A stretch of DNA of 64,000 bases from Sneathiella sedimenti (GTDB taxonomy: Bacteria; Pseudomonadota; Alphaproteobacteria; Sneathiellales; Sneathiellaceae): the NCBI RefSeq assembly GCF_017313765.1, contig NZ_JAFLNC010000001.1:62001-126000 (forward strand), in the 5' to 3' direction. Positions 16,362-24,750 of the stretch are shown here, in pieces. A model generated the notes under the pieces. That model searched no databases. It worked only from the letters and a program-made list of their open reading frames with translations, and was not told the origin of the DNA. The first letter of the stretch is position 1. Each line of letters starts with the position of its first letter. A program made the position numbers and the translations under genes.

Positions 16362-17300
16362 ATGGCTTTAGATCCACAGGCCAAATGGGTGCTTGATATC
16401 TCTGAAGAAAAGGGTTTGCCGTCGCTCGATGAGTTGACGCCAGCCGAGTCCAAAGCTGCCTATGAAGAGAGAGCATTGACCTTGACTTTCAAGGATGTGG
16501 ATATCGGCAAATCAGTCGATATCGATATTCCGGGGCCGCTCGGCGATATCCCGATCCGCATCTACCACCCCGTCGGAATGACCTCTCCCTTGCCTGTTCT
16601 TGTCTATTATCACGGAGGTGGATGGGTTGTCGGCAGTCGGAACACCCATGACAGCCTGTGCCGCCTGATTGCCAATTCCGGCCCATTTGTAGTTGTCTCC
16701 GTGGATTACCGTATGGGCCCGGAACATCCTTTCCCGGCCGCCGTTCAGGATTCCATCGCCGCCCTCGACTGGATCGTCGAAAATATCGCCGACCATAACG
16801 GGATACCGGATAAAATAGCTGTCGGAGGCGACAGCGCGGGCGGAAACCTTTCTGCCGTTGTCTCCTTGATTGCGCGGGATGAGAAATCCTACTTGCCAAA
16901 ATTCCAATGGCTGATTTATCCCGCAACCCAGATGGAAATGACGACCCCTTCCCATGAAAAATTTTCGGAAGGATACTTCCTGACCCGCCCTCTGATGGAA
17001 TTTTTCCAGAGCCATTACCTGAAGAATGAATCTGATAGAAAAGATTGGCGAGCCTCTCCCCTCCTGGCGGAAAGCCTGGCTGGTTTGCCGCCCGCCCTGG
17101 TACAGACCGCCGGTTTCGACCCGCTACAGGATGAAGCGATTGCCTATGCGGAACGCATGAACAAGGAAGGAAGCGAAGCGAAACACACCCATTACGAAGG
17201 TATGATACATGGCTTTCTGAATCTTGGCGGAGTAATCGACAAGGCGACGGACTGTGTCAATGAAGGGGTCGTCGCCCTCCGGGAAGCCTTCTCTAAATAA
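16362..17300 (+). CDS. Alpha/beta hydrolase, hormone-sensitive-lipase type esterase
   Basis: A 312-residue carboxylesterase of the HSL family (bacterial family IV). The oxyanion motif HGGGW begins at His84, and the nucleophile elbow VGGDSAGGN places Ser158. The acid residue is likely in AGFDPLQDEA and the His in EGMIHGFLNL. It lacks a signal peptide and is probably cytoplasmic, hydrolysing short-chain esters. It has a good ribosome site (AAGGAG) and lies directly after the DsbA-fold isomerase. A bidirectional terminator follows. Confidence 0.93.
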   Translation: MALDPQAKWVLDISEEKGLPSLDELTPAESKAAYEERALTLTFKDVDIGKSVDIDIPGPLGDIPIRIYHPVGMTSPLPVLVYYHGGGWVVGSRNTHDSLCRLIANSGPFVVVSVDYRMGPEHPFPAAVQDSIAALDWIVENIADHNGIPDKIAVGGDSAGGNLSAVVSLIARDEKSYLPKFQWLIYPATQMEMTTPSHEKFSEGYFLTRPLMEFFQSHYLKNESDRKDWRASPLLAESLAGLPPALVQTAGFDPLQDEAIAYAERMNKEGSEAKHTHYEGMIHGFLNLGGVIDKATDCVNEGVVALREAFSK

Positions 17301-17310
17301 CAAAATCTAA

Positions 17311-17335
17311 AAAAGGGGCCATCCGGCCCCTTTTT
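17311..17335. terminator. Bidirectional terminator between esterase and ferric-binding protein genes
   Basis: AAAAGGGGCC-atcc-GGCCCCTTTTT forms a perfect stem with an A-run before and a T-run after, so it can stop both convergent transcripts. It starts 11 bp after the esterase stop codon. Confidence 0.9.
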
Positions 17336-17354
17336 CATTCTTATCTTTTGCGCT

Positions 17355-18380
17355 TTACCGCCAGCCGACTCGGTCGAAAATCCGGACAGCTTCGGCCTGG
17401 GCATCCGCCACCTTGTCAAGTCCGACATTATCTGCCTTGAACTCTCCCCAGCTTTTAACTGTTTCATCCAGCTGTACGCCGGGCTTCACCGGGAATTCAT
17501 AGTTTGTGGAGGCATAGAATTCCTGGGCTTTGGTATCGGAAAGATACTCAATCAGCTTCACAGCCGCGTCCTTGTTCTTCGCCGATTTAGTAACACCCGC
17601 ACCGGAAATATTGAAATGGGCACCGCGACCATCCTGGTTCGGCCAGAACAGGGCAACCTGTTCTGTCGCTTCCACCTGTTTCGCATCATCAGAATTCTGC
17701 ATCGCGCCATAATAGTAGGTATTGGCAATGGCGATATCACATTCACCCGCAGCAACCGCCTTGATCTGATCCCGATCGCCACCCTGCGGCTTGCGCGCAA
17801 GATTGTCCTTTATTCCCTGTGCCCATTTTTCTGCGGCTTCCGGTCCATTGTGAACGACCAGGGACGCCAACAATGACTGGTTATAGGCGTTGCTGGAAGA
17901 ACGGACGCAAATACGGCCCTTCCATTTTGGATCCGCCAGATCCTCATATGTAGAAAGCTCGGACGGCTTTACACGATCTTTAGAGTAAAACACGACACGG
18001 CTTCTTGCAGATAGCCCGTACCATTCACCGGCTGGGTCGCGAAAATGCGCCGGGATGTTCGCGTTCAGCTTTTCAGAGTCGATCGGTTGCAGTACACCTG
18101 CTTCCTTGTGGGCCGCGATACGACTTATATCAACCGTTAGAACGACGTCTGCGGGGCTGTTCATCCCTTCGGATTTCAGGCGCTCCAACATGCCGCTTTT
18201 TGCAAAAACGACATTTACCTTAATACCCGAGTCCTTTTCGAATTCGTCTAGAATTGGACGGATCAGGCTCTCCTGACGTGTGGAATATAGATTAACCTCT
18301 TCCGCCGAGAGCGCGGGCGTCGCTATGGATGTCAAGGCAACTGCCGCCAAAGCAAAGGGCGCAGAAATTTTCAAGCGCAT
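17355..18380 (-). CDS. Periplasmic ferric-iron-binding protein (FbpA/FutA type ABC receptor)
   Basis: A 341-residue receptor with a signal peptide (about 1-26, cleavage near LSA/EE). The mature start EEVNLYSTRQESLIRPILD matches the first iron-binding loop of FutA/FbpA proteins, and IANTYYYGAM holds the consecutive tyrosines that ligate ferric iron. It should deliver Fe3+ to an inner-membrane ABC importer, but no FbpB/FbpC-type genes are adjacent, so the partner must lie elsewhere. A Fur-box-like sequence lies 15-33 bp upstream of the start codon, supporting iron-repressed expression. The ribosome site GAGGAT precedes the ATG. Confidence 0.92.
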   Translation of the reverse strand: MRLKISAPFALAAVALTSIATPALSAEEVNLYSTRQESLIRPILDEFEKDSGIKVNVVFAKSGMLERLKSEGMNSPADVVLTVDISRIAAHKEAGVLQPIDSEKLNANIPAHFRDPAGEWYGLSARSRVVFYSKDRVKPSELSTYEDLADPKWKGRICVRSSSNAYNQSLLASLVVHNGPEAAEKWAQGIKDNLARKPQGGDRDQIKAVAAGECDIAIANTYYYGAMQNSDDAKQVEATEQVALFWPNQDGRGAHFNISGAGVTKSAKNKDAAVKLIEYLSDTKAQEFYASTNYEFPVKPGVQLDETVKSWGEFKADNVGLDKVADAQAEAVRIFDRVGWR

Positions 18381-18394
18381 ATTGTATCCTCATC

Positions 18395-18413
18395 GATAAT
18401 GAAAACTATTCTC
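18395..18413 (-). promoter_or_regulatory. Fur-box-like operator upstream of the ferric-binding protein gene
   Basis: On the minus strand GAGAATAGTTTTCATTATC matches 14 of 19 positions of the classical Fur consensus GATAATGATAATCATTATC by my alignment. It is centred about 24 bp upstream of the start codon, where bound Fur would block transcription. In some alphaproteobacteria iron control uses Irr or RirA instead, so the regulator is inferred. Confidence 0.65.
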
Positions 18414-18491
18414 AATTAATGGCGGAGTCATAAACCGGAATGGCTGCGATTGCAAGTCATTCTGACTTTCATTGTCATGGAAAAATATTGC

Positions 18492-18518
18492 AAAAAAAAC
18501 GGAGGCGAAATCGCCTCC
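18492..18518 (-). terminator. Terminator of the class III aminotransferase gene
   Basis: On the minus strand GGAGGCGA-ttt-CGCCTCC forms a tight hairpin followed by a run of eight T residues (plus-strand A-run 18492-18499). It lies about 60 bp after the aminotransferase stop codon. Confidence 0.88.
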
Positions 18519-18577
18519 GTCCGGAGATCAGTTATGCAGAAAACTGGCTGATATTGGGAAGATTGTCGGGGAAACCG

Positions 18578-19906
18578 TCAAGCCACCTCCTTCAATACCG
18601 TGCGCAGCGTATCAAATATCTGGTCGATATGGCTTTTCTCAACAATCAACGGCGGCGACAAAGCGATGATGTCGCCCGTCGTCCGGATCATCAAACCTTT
18701 CTCATAGCATTTGAGAAACGCCTCAAATGCCCGTGCCGTGGGCTTGCCCGGAATGGGTTCCAGCTCGATGGCCCCGATCAGGCCGAGGTTGCGCAAATCG
18801 ATGACATGGGGGACATCTTTGAGCGAATGAACGGCGTCCTCCCAGTAAGGTGCAATCTCGTTCGCGCGCTCAAAAAGCCCATCGTCCTTATAGCAATCGA
18901 GCGTCGCGAGCGCGGCGGCGGCTGCGACCGGATGACCGGAATAGGTATAACCGTGGAAAAGCTCGATCATATTTTCCGGGCCGGTCATGAAGGCATCGTA
19001 GATCCCCTTCGAGCAAACGACACCACCCATCGGGATCGTGCCGCTGGTAAGGCCTTTCGCCAGCGTCACCAGGTCCGGCTTCACCCCGAAATAGTCAGTT
19101 GCGAACGGTGCGCCAAGCCGGCCAAATCCCGTGATCACCTCATCAAAAATCAGCAGGATACCGTGCTTGTCACAAATTGCCCGAAGCCGCTCCAAATAGC
19201 CTTTGGGTGGCAAAATGACGCCGGTGGAACCCGCAACCGGCTCAACGATGACCGCAGCGATGGTGGAGGCGTCATGCAAGGTTACAAGCCTTTCCAGCTC
19301 GTCCGCAAGCTCAGCACCATGTTCTGGTTGACCGCGTGAAAATGCATTCTTTTCCGGCAAATGCGTATGCGGAAGATGATCCACACCCGTCAGCATGGTT
19401 CCAAACGTTCGCCTGTTCGCGACAATGCCGCCAACGGAAATACCGCCAAACCCGGTACCGTGATAGCCGCGCTCCCGGCCGATCAGGCGGGTCCGGGCGC
19501 CATCTCCACGCGCCCGATGGTATGCCAGCGCAATTTTAAGCGCAGTATCAACTGACTCGGAACCCGAATTGGTGAAGAACATGTGATCAAGGCCGCTGGG
19601 AAACATTCCAGTGACGCGGGCAGCCAGTTCGAATATTTTCGGATGGCCCATCTGGAATGCGGGCGCATAGTCCATTTCCGCAATCTGCTGGCTGACGGCA
19701 TTGACGACGCGTGGATCGCCGTGGCCGGCGTTGCAACACCATAGGCCAGCCGTCCCGTCGAGAATCGACTGCCCTTCGGCATTCTTGTAAAACATCCCTT
19801 TCGCACTGACGAGCATGCGCGGATTAGATTTGAATTGCCTGTTCGCCGTAAAGGGCATCCAGAAGGCATCGAGATTATTCGGACTTGAAGCTGCGGTATT
19901 GGACAT
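18578..19906 (-). CDS. Class III PLP-dependent aminotransferase (omega-amino acid:pyruvate type)
   Basis: A 442-residue aminotransferase that moves an amino group from an omega-amino acid or amine to pyruvate. It resembles beta-alanine:pyruvate transaminase at its start (FWMPFTANRQFKSNPRMLV). PLP site features are FFTNSGSESVDTALKIA, the aromatic GRERGYHGTGFGG, the Asp in LLIFDEVITGFGR and the Schiff-base Lys in LAKGLTSGTIPMGG. The ATG at 19906 has GGGAG upstream. It is divergent from an XRE-cupin regulator of the PuuR type, which suggests inducible use of an amine, beta-alanine or taurine-like compound. The exact substrate is not decided by sequence. Confidence 0.92.
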   Translation of the reverse strand: MSNTAASSPNNLDAFWMPFTANRQFKSNPRMLVSAKGMFYKNAEGQSILDGTAGLWCCNAGHGDPRVVNAVSQQIAEMDYAPAFQMGHPKIFELAARVTGMFPSGLDHMFFTNSGSESVDTALKIALAYHRARGDGARTRLIGRERGYHGTGFGGISVGGIVANRRTFGTMLTGVDHLPHTHLPEKNAFSRGQPEHGAELADELERLVTLHDASTIAAVIVEPVAGSTGVILPPKGYLERLRAICDKHGILLIFDEVITGFGRLGAPFATDYFGVKPDLVTLAKGLTSGTIPMGGVVCSKGIYDAFMTGPENMIELFHGYTYSGHPVAAAAALATLDCYKDDGLFERANEIAPYWEDAVHSLKDVPHVIDLRNLGLIGAIELEPIPGKPTARAFEAFLKCYEKGLMIRTTGDIIALSPPLIVEKSHIDQIFDTLRTVLKEVA

Positions 19907-20021
19907 ATTGAAACACTCCCGGAGTTTTGTTTCCCCTACCCTAAGCAGGGCATTTATTTACACAAGATGAATTTTCTCTGGCGGAAATTCACGTATTCCT
20001 GATTGTCACGGCGATGTTTAT

Positions 20022-20037
20022 GTTTAAAAATCTAAAC
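20022..20037. promoter_or_regulatory. Candidate operator between aminotransferase and XRE-cupin regulator
   Basis: GTTTA-AAAATC-TAAAC is an inverted repeat in the 161 bp divergent gap, with an extra GTTTA copy immediately before it (20016-20020). Its place, 31 bp before the regulator start, suits autoregulation plus control of the divergent aminotransferase. Based on symmetry and position only. Confidence 0.4.
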
Positions 20038-20067
20038 ACTACGGCGAATCATGAAAGGGGCTGTGTT

Positions 20068-20616
20068 ATGGAATTTGATCTTGGGGCGCGACTGAGAAGC
20101 CTGCGAGAACAACATGGTCTGTCACAACGTGAACTCGCGAAGCGGGCTGGCGTTACCAATGGCACGATTTCTATGATTGAACAAAACCGTACAAGCCCAG
20201 CCGTTGGTTCGCTCAAGAAAGTCCTGGACGGCTTTCCAATTGGTCTTTCCGATTTCTTCGCCAACGATTTTTCATCCCGTCGCAAGATTTTTTATGAGCG
20301 TGACGAACTGACGGATATCTCCGAAGGCAAAATATCCTACAAGCAGGTAGGACGAGACCTGACCGGGAAAGCATTGCAGGTCTTGCATGAAGTCTACTCC
20401 CCGGGGGCAGATACGGGACGCAATATGCTCTCCCATCAGGGGGAGGAAGCTGGCGTCATCGTCCAGGGAAAGCTGGAAGTGACAGTCGGCGCGGACAAGA
20501 AAGTTCTGAAGGCGGGTGATGCGTACTACTTCGAAAGCCATCGCCCACATCGCTTTCGGGCCGTGGGCGAAGAGGAAGTCGTCGTTGTTAGCGCGTGTAC
20601 ACCACCAAGTTTTTGA
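20068..20616 (+). CDS. XRE-family regulator with C-terminal cupin (PuuR-like)
   Basis: A 182-residue transcription factor. The N-terminal helix-turn-helix (LRSLREQHGLSQRELAKRAG, then NGTISMIEQNRTSPAVGSLK) is of the XRE/SinR class. The C-terminal cupin_2 domain (about 105-180) has SHQGEEAGVIVQGKLEV and DAYYFESHRPHRF, and senses a small ligand. PuuR, the best-known relative, represses putrescine use genes. Here the divergent gene is an omega-aminotransferase, so control of amine or beta-amino-acid catabolism is likely. The ATG at 20068 follows AAAGGGG. The 18 extra codons upstream are not conserved-looking. Its stop lies 2 bp from the convergent pyrD stop. Confidence 0.88.
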   Translation: MEFDLGARLRSLREQHGLSQRELAKRAGVTNGTISMIEQNRTSPAVGSLKKVLDGFPIGLSDFFANDFSSRRKIFYERDELTDISEGKISYKQVGRDLTGKALQVLHEVYSPGADTGRNMLSHQGEEAGVIVQGKLEVTVGADKKVLKAGDAYYFESHRPHRFRAVGEEEVVVVSACTPPSF

Positions 20617-20618
20617 GT

Positions 20619-21686
20619 TTAGAGCGGTGTGTCAACGCCGACAGCCGCCTCAATCGTCTCGAATTTGTCGTCTCGCAACAATTGAGCAAGACCTTTCGCG
20701 ATTTCAGCCGCGACATAGGGGCCCTTGTAGACCATCGCGGTATAGAGCTGTAAAAGGGACGCCCCTGCCCGGATACGCATATAGGCATCTTCCGCATTTT
20801 GAATGCCGCCTACACCGATGATGGGAAGTTTTCCATGCACCGCCCTATACATTTCTTTCAATACGCCGAGAGAGATATTTTTCAGCGGCTGACCGCTCAA
20901 CCCTCCCGTTTCCCCTCTTTGTGAATCCTGGAGACTGCCGGGGCGAGTGATTGTTGTATTGCTGATAATCAAACCATCAATGTTATGGTCTAAAACGGCC
21001 GCCGCGATATCCGCCTTATCCGTATCCGTCAGGTCCGGTGCGATCTTTAGCAGAATGGGAAAGAAGGACGCGCCGTTGTCAATCATGCTGCTCCGCTTTT
21101 CGCCGATCCGGCCGAGCAGTTCTTCGAGCTCCCCCCGGCCCTGAAGCGCCCTGAGACCCGGCGTATTGGGGGAGGAAATATTGACAGTCACGTAGCTTGC
21201 GCGCGGAGCGAGTTTTTCCATCCCCGTCACATAATCCGCAATCCTGTCCGTGCTGTCCTTGTTCGCCCCGAGGTTTGCCCCGACGATCAGAGACGAGGGT
21301 CTTTTGTCGAAATTCCGGGCTGCAACCTCCAGCCCCTTATTATTGAATCCGAGCCGGTTGATAACAGCTTCGTCCTGTGTCAGGCGGAATATTCTGGGCC
21401 TGGGGTTACCGGGCTGCGGTTTCGGGGTAACGCTACCTGCCTCAAGAAACCCAAACCCCAGTCCGGACAAGCCGGACAGCACCTCTGCATTCTTGTCATA
21501 TCCGGCGGCCAATCCAATGGGATTGGGAAATTGTAGACCAAGGACCCTGGTTTCGAGGACAGGATCAATTGCGTTGTCAACCCGGGGGAGCAACCCATTC
21601 CTCAACGCGCGGATAGACAGGTTATGCGCCTTTTCCGCCTCAAACGAGAAGAGGAAAGGCCGAGCAATTTTATAGAAGTTGACCAC
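20619..21686 (-). CDS. pyrD: Dihydroorotate dehydrogenase, quinone-dependent (class 2)
   Basis: A 355-residue membrane-associated flavoenzyme that oxidises dihydroorotate to orotate in pyrimidine synthesis and reduces ubiquinone. The N-terminal helical extension (FLFSFEAEKAHNLSIRAL) marks class 2. FMN/substrate motifs are GLAAGYDKNAE, FLEAGSVTPKPQPGN, INRLGFNN, TVNISSPNTPGLRALQ (with the catalytic Ser position) and IIGVGGIQNAEDA. The start is GTG at 21686, with GGAG about 14 bp upstream inside the end of the DUF952 gene, so the two form an operon with a 3 bp gap. Confidence 0.95.
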   Translation of the reverse strand: MVNFYKIARPFLFSFEAEKAHNLSIRALRNGLLPRVDNAIDPVLETRVLGLQFPNPIGLAAGYDKNAEVLSGLSGLGFGFLEAGSVTPKPQPGNPRPRIFRLTQDEAVINRLGFNNKGLEVAARNFDKRPSSLIVGANLGANKDSTDRIADYVTGMEKLAPRASYVTVNISSPNTPGLRALQGRGELEELLGRIGEKRSSMIDNGASFFPILLKIAPDLTDTDKADIAAAVLDHNIDGLIISNTTITRPGSLQDSQRGETGGLSGQPLKNISLGVLKEMYRAVHGKLPIIGVGGIQNAEDAYMRIRAGASLLQLYTAMVYKGPYVAAEIAKGLAQLLRDDKFETIEAAVGVDTPL

Positions 21687-21689
21687 TTG

Positions 21690-22031
21690 CTATTCCAGCT
21701 CCGGGAAAATATGAAGGTTATCGGGACCAAGCGGCAATGACACCGCATCTTTCACCAGGGAGGGGTCGAGCGGCCCGTAAAGATGTGGAAACAGTATTCC
21801 TCCACGCGCCGGCTCCCATTTCAAATCCTCGCCAAGAATATTGGAATCGACGGATATCAGAACCAGATTTTCCACGCCCGCCCGATGCTTTGCCGCGCTT
21901 TCCGCGACAGTTTCGCGCGTGGAAAAATGAATAAAACCATCGGACTTATCCACGGCAGTACCTTCATAAGCCCCGGTTTCCAGAGCCGCCTGCCAGTCCG
22001 TCTTGTCTGCCATATGATAGATTATCGTCAT
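21690..22031 (-). CDS. DUF952 family protein
   Basis: A 113-residue protein of the DUF952 family, which has the fold of some ADP-ribosyltransferase-like or glutathione-S-transferase-associated proteins but no proven activity. Typical blocks are IYHMADKTDWQAALETGAY, DGFIHFSTRETVAE, LVLISVDSNIL and the metal/ligand-rich RGGILFPHLYGPL. The start ATG at 22031 was chosen since the frame extending to 22373 reads as non-coding composition. It lies just upstream of pyrD and may be co-transcribed. Confidence 0.85.
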   Translation of the reverse strand: MTIIYHMADKTDWQAALETGAYEGTAVDKSDGFIHFSTRETVAESAAKHRAGVENLVLISVDSNILGEDLKWEPARGGILFPHLYGPLDPSLVKDAVSLPLGPDNLHIFPELE

Positions 22032-22195
22032 TAAATACTCTTTCCGTCTCGCTTGCAAAATACCTACAGGATGCCCTGACATTTGAGAAGGAAAAACAAT
22101 CAAATGTGACGGATGTCGCCCGCGCGACGCTTGCCTGTGCTGACGATTATCTGGTACAGGTTTAAAATGACATGACTTAAATAGGTGCTCTGACA

Positions 22196-23041
22196 ATGGC
22201 AGGTGTCTTTTTCTACAACGGCGATTGGTATGATGAAAGCCCGCGGGTGACCGGCCCGATGGACCATGCATTCTGGATGTCGTCAACGGTTTTTGACGGT
22301 GCGCGATCTTTTCAGGGCATGGCCCCCGATCTGGATAAACATTGTGCCCGCCTGGCCCGCTCTGCCAGAGCACTCGGTTTTGAGCCGACCATGGAAACCG
22401 GGGAGGTGCTGGACCTTTGCACGCAAGCCGTTCGAAAACTCCCCAAGGAATCAGAGCTCTATATTCGTCCCATGTATTTTGCCCGTGGTGGATTTATCGA
22501 CCCGGAGCCGGATAGTGCGGAGTTTATTCTCGCTGTTTATGACAGCCCAATGCCCGATGCCAGTGGCTTCTCCGCCCATTTTGCGAAAGAACGTCGTCCT
22601 GCACGGGACATGGCGCCAACGGATGCGAAAGCCTCCTGCCTGTACCCGAATTCCGGACGCGCCGTCGCGGCAGCCCGCAAAGCTGGTTTCGACAATGCGA
22701 TCCTGATGGATGCGAATGACAATGTGGCGGAATTCGCCACCGCGAATATCTGGATAGCCAAGGATGGTGTGCTCTTCACTCCTGCCGCAACCGGCTGTTT
22801 CCTGGCCGGCATCACGCGGGAGCGGGTCAAGATTCTCGCAGAAGCCGCAGGTATTGAGGTACAGGAAACATTCATGTCACGCGAGGATGTCATGAATGCG
22901 GATGAAATCTTCAATAGCGGTAATTTCGGCAAGATCATGCCCGTCACCCGCATCGAAAACCGTGAACTGCAACCCGGTCCCGTCGCCGCGAAGCTACGTA
23001 AAATGTATATGGAATTCGCCCGCGACAGCCAGCTTTTCTAG
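22196..23041 (+). CDS. Class IV aminotransferase (branched-chain amino acid aminotransferase-like)
   Basis: A 281-residue PLP enzyme of the IlvE/DAAT/ADCL fold. Visible marks are the start VFFYNGDWYDES, STVFDGARSFQG, the PLP-Lys region ATDAKASCLYPNSGRA-like (Lys in DAKASCL) and FATANIWIAKDGVLFTP, followed by GCFLAGITRERV. BCATs transfer amino groups between Leu, Ile or Val and 2-oxoglutarate. Related members handle D-amino acids or (R)-amines, so substrate choice is less certain than the fold. It stands alone on the plus strand and converges with the lysyl-tRNA synthetase gene. Confidence 0.85.
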   Translation: MAGVFFYNGDWYDESPRVTGPMDHAFWMSSTVFDGARSFQGMAPDLDKHCARLARSARALGFEPTMETGEVLDLCTQAVRKLPKESELYIRPMYFARGGFIDPEPDSAEFILAVYDSPMPDASGFSAHFAKERRPARDMAPTDAKASCLYPNSGRAVAAARKAGFDNAILMDANDNVAEFATANIWIAKDGVLFTPAATGCFLAGITRERVKILAEAAGIEVQETFMSREDVMNADEIFNSGNFGKIMPVTRIENRELQPGPVAAKLRKMYMEFARDSQLF

Positions 23042-23047
23042 AGGAGT

Positions 23048-23065
23048 GGGCGGATTACTCCGCCC
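23048..23065. terminator. Hairpin shared by convergent stop codons (weak terminator candidate)
   Basis: GGGCGGA-ttac-TCCGCCC is a perfect 7 bp stem that includes the stop codon of the minus-strand LysRS gene (23055-23057) and lies 7 bp after the class IV aminotransferase stop. There is no T-run on either side, so it is at best a weak intrinsic terminator. Confidence 0.35.
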
Positions 23066-24644
23066 CCAGATCCTCGCCTGCCAAAACCCGCTCGATAAGC
23101 TGGATGGTTTCCTGAATGCCATACAACGCAATGAAGGATCCCATGCGTGGGCCCTGAGACTGCCCTAACAGGGTTTCATACAGTGCCTTGAACCAGTCAC
23201 GCAGATTTTCAAATTCGTTCTCGTTACCAACCTTGAAAACCTCATTCTGGATATCCGCCGCCTCTGCTCCGTCTGGTAGGTCTTTCAGCGATGCCACCAG
23301 CTGCTCCAGCGCCTTGCGTTCTTTTTCCGACGGCAAGCGGTACTGCTTCGTCGGTTTCACAAAGTCATGATAATAAGCGATCGCGTAGCCGACGAGCTTA
23401 TCCAGTTCGGGGTTGGTTTCCGGCGTCGCACCGTCCACATAGCGGGAGATGAAGCCCCACAATACGGAGGGTTCATGAGCATTCACGACGGCTGCCAGGT
23501 TGAGCAGGATACCAAAGGTAATTGGCAGGCCCTCACTCGGCGGGTTGCCGGAATGGATGTGCCAGACCGGGTTGGCATATTGTTGCTTCGCTTCCAGCGT
23601 GGGGAATTTCTCCAGGAATGAGAAATACTCATCGACAGCCTTCGGGATCACATCGAAATGCAACCGTTTTGCCTTCTTCGGATTCTGGTACATGTAGAGC
23701 GAAAGGCTCTCCGGTGAAGCATATTTCAGCCATTCCTCAATGGTGATGCCATTACCCTTCGACTTCGAGATTTTCTTCCCTTCCTGATCGAGGAAGAGTT
23801 CATAGTTAAATCCTTCCGGCGGCCGTTTGCCCAAGATCCGGACGATCTTGCTGGAAAGCGTCACACTATCGATCAGGTCCTTGCCCGCCATTTCATAGTC
23901 AACATCGAGGGCATGCCAGCGCATCGCCCAGTCGACCTTCCATTGCAGCTTGCAATGACCACCCGTCACAGGAACGGATACATCTTCATCTGTTTCCGGA
24001 TCCTTGTAAGTGACAGTATCGGCCTTCTCATCTCTGGCAATGATCGGCACCTGCAGCACTACGCCAGTGCGAGGGCAGATGGGCAGGAAAGGCGAATAGG
24101 TCGCGCGCCGCTCTGGTCCCAGGGTCGGCAGGATCACATTGATGATCGCATCATAATGCTTCAGGACCAGCAATAAACTCTCATCGAACAGCCCTGCCTT
24201 ATAACACTCGGTTGATGAGCGGAATTCATAGTCAAATCCGAACTGGTCTAGAAAGGCTTTCAGGCGGGCATTATTGTGCTCACCGAAACTGTTATGCGTT
24301 CCGAACGGGTCCGGCACCTGCGTCAGGGGCTTGTTAAGATTGGCGGCGAGTAATTCCTGATTGGGAACATTATCCGGTACCTTTCGAAGACCATCCATGT
24401 CATCGGAGAAGGCAATCAGTCGTGTCGGGATATCTGACAGGATAGTGAAGGCATGGCGGACCATGGACGTCCGCGCCACCTCCCCGAATGTACCGATATG
24501 AGGAAGGCCGGACGGGCCGTATCCGGTCTCGAACAGGACATAACCTTTTTCCGGAGATTCTTTTGCATAGCGATCCACGAGTTTTTTTGCCTCGACAAAA
24601 GCCCAGGAGTTGCTGGATAGTGCAATTTCCGCGTTCGATGACAT
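23055..24644 (-). CDS. lysK: Lysyl-tRNA synthetase, class I
   Basis: A 529-residue class I LysRS, the archaeal-type enzyme that most Alphaproteobacteria use in place of the class II LysS. The HIGH-type motif is [13 protein letters not shown] near the N-terminus and the KMSKS-type motif is [10 protein letters not shown]. The acceptor-binding region ([15 protein letters not shown]) and the C-terminal helical cage, rich in charged residues, are present. The ATG at 24644 has GAGGG 6 bp upstream, and the four extra residues of the longer frame are not needed. It is divergent from the helicase gene across about 106 bp. Confidence 0.95.
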   Translation of the reverse strand: MSSNAEIALSSNSWAFVEAKKLVDRYAKESPEKGYVLFETGYGPSGLPHIGTFGEVARTSMVRHAFTILSDIPTRLIAFSDDMDGLRKVPDNVPNQELLAANLNKPLTQVPDPFGTHNSFGEHNNARLKAFLDQFGFDYEFRSSTECYKAGLFDESLLLVLKHYDAIINVILPTLGPERRATYSPFLPICPRTGVVLQVPIIARDEKADTVTYKDPETDEDVSVPVTGGHCKLQWKVDWAMRWHALDVDYEMAGKDLIDSVTLSSKIVRILGKRPPEGFNYELFLDQEGKKISKSKGNGITIEEWLKYASPESLSLYMYQNPKKAKRLHFDVIPKAVDEYFSFLEKFPTLEAKQQYANPVWHIHSGNPPSEGLPITFGILLNLAAVVNAHEPSVLWGFISRYVDGATPETNPELDKLVGYAIAYYHDFVKPTKQYRLPSEKERKALEQLVASLKDLPDGAEAADIQNEVFKVGNENEFENLRDWFKALYETLLGQSQGPRMGSFIALYGIQETIQLIERVLAGEDLGAE

Positions 24645-24750
24645 TATAACCCTCATTGGAAGAATGGATCACTAGAAAGCGCGGAATGTAGGCGCACAAA
24701 CGAGTGCCGTCAACGATCGCAAGGCAATTTTGCGCGTGCAATTGGAAAAA

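Noticed and set aside
18440-19339. 299-codon plus-strand frame opposite the class III aminotransferase
   Set aside because: Antisense shadow of a highly conserved enzyme; no domain seen in the translation.
23055-24644. Class I LysRS as evidence of horizontal transfer from archaea
   Set aside because: This form is standard in most Alphaproteobacteria, so it says nothing about recent transfer.
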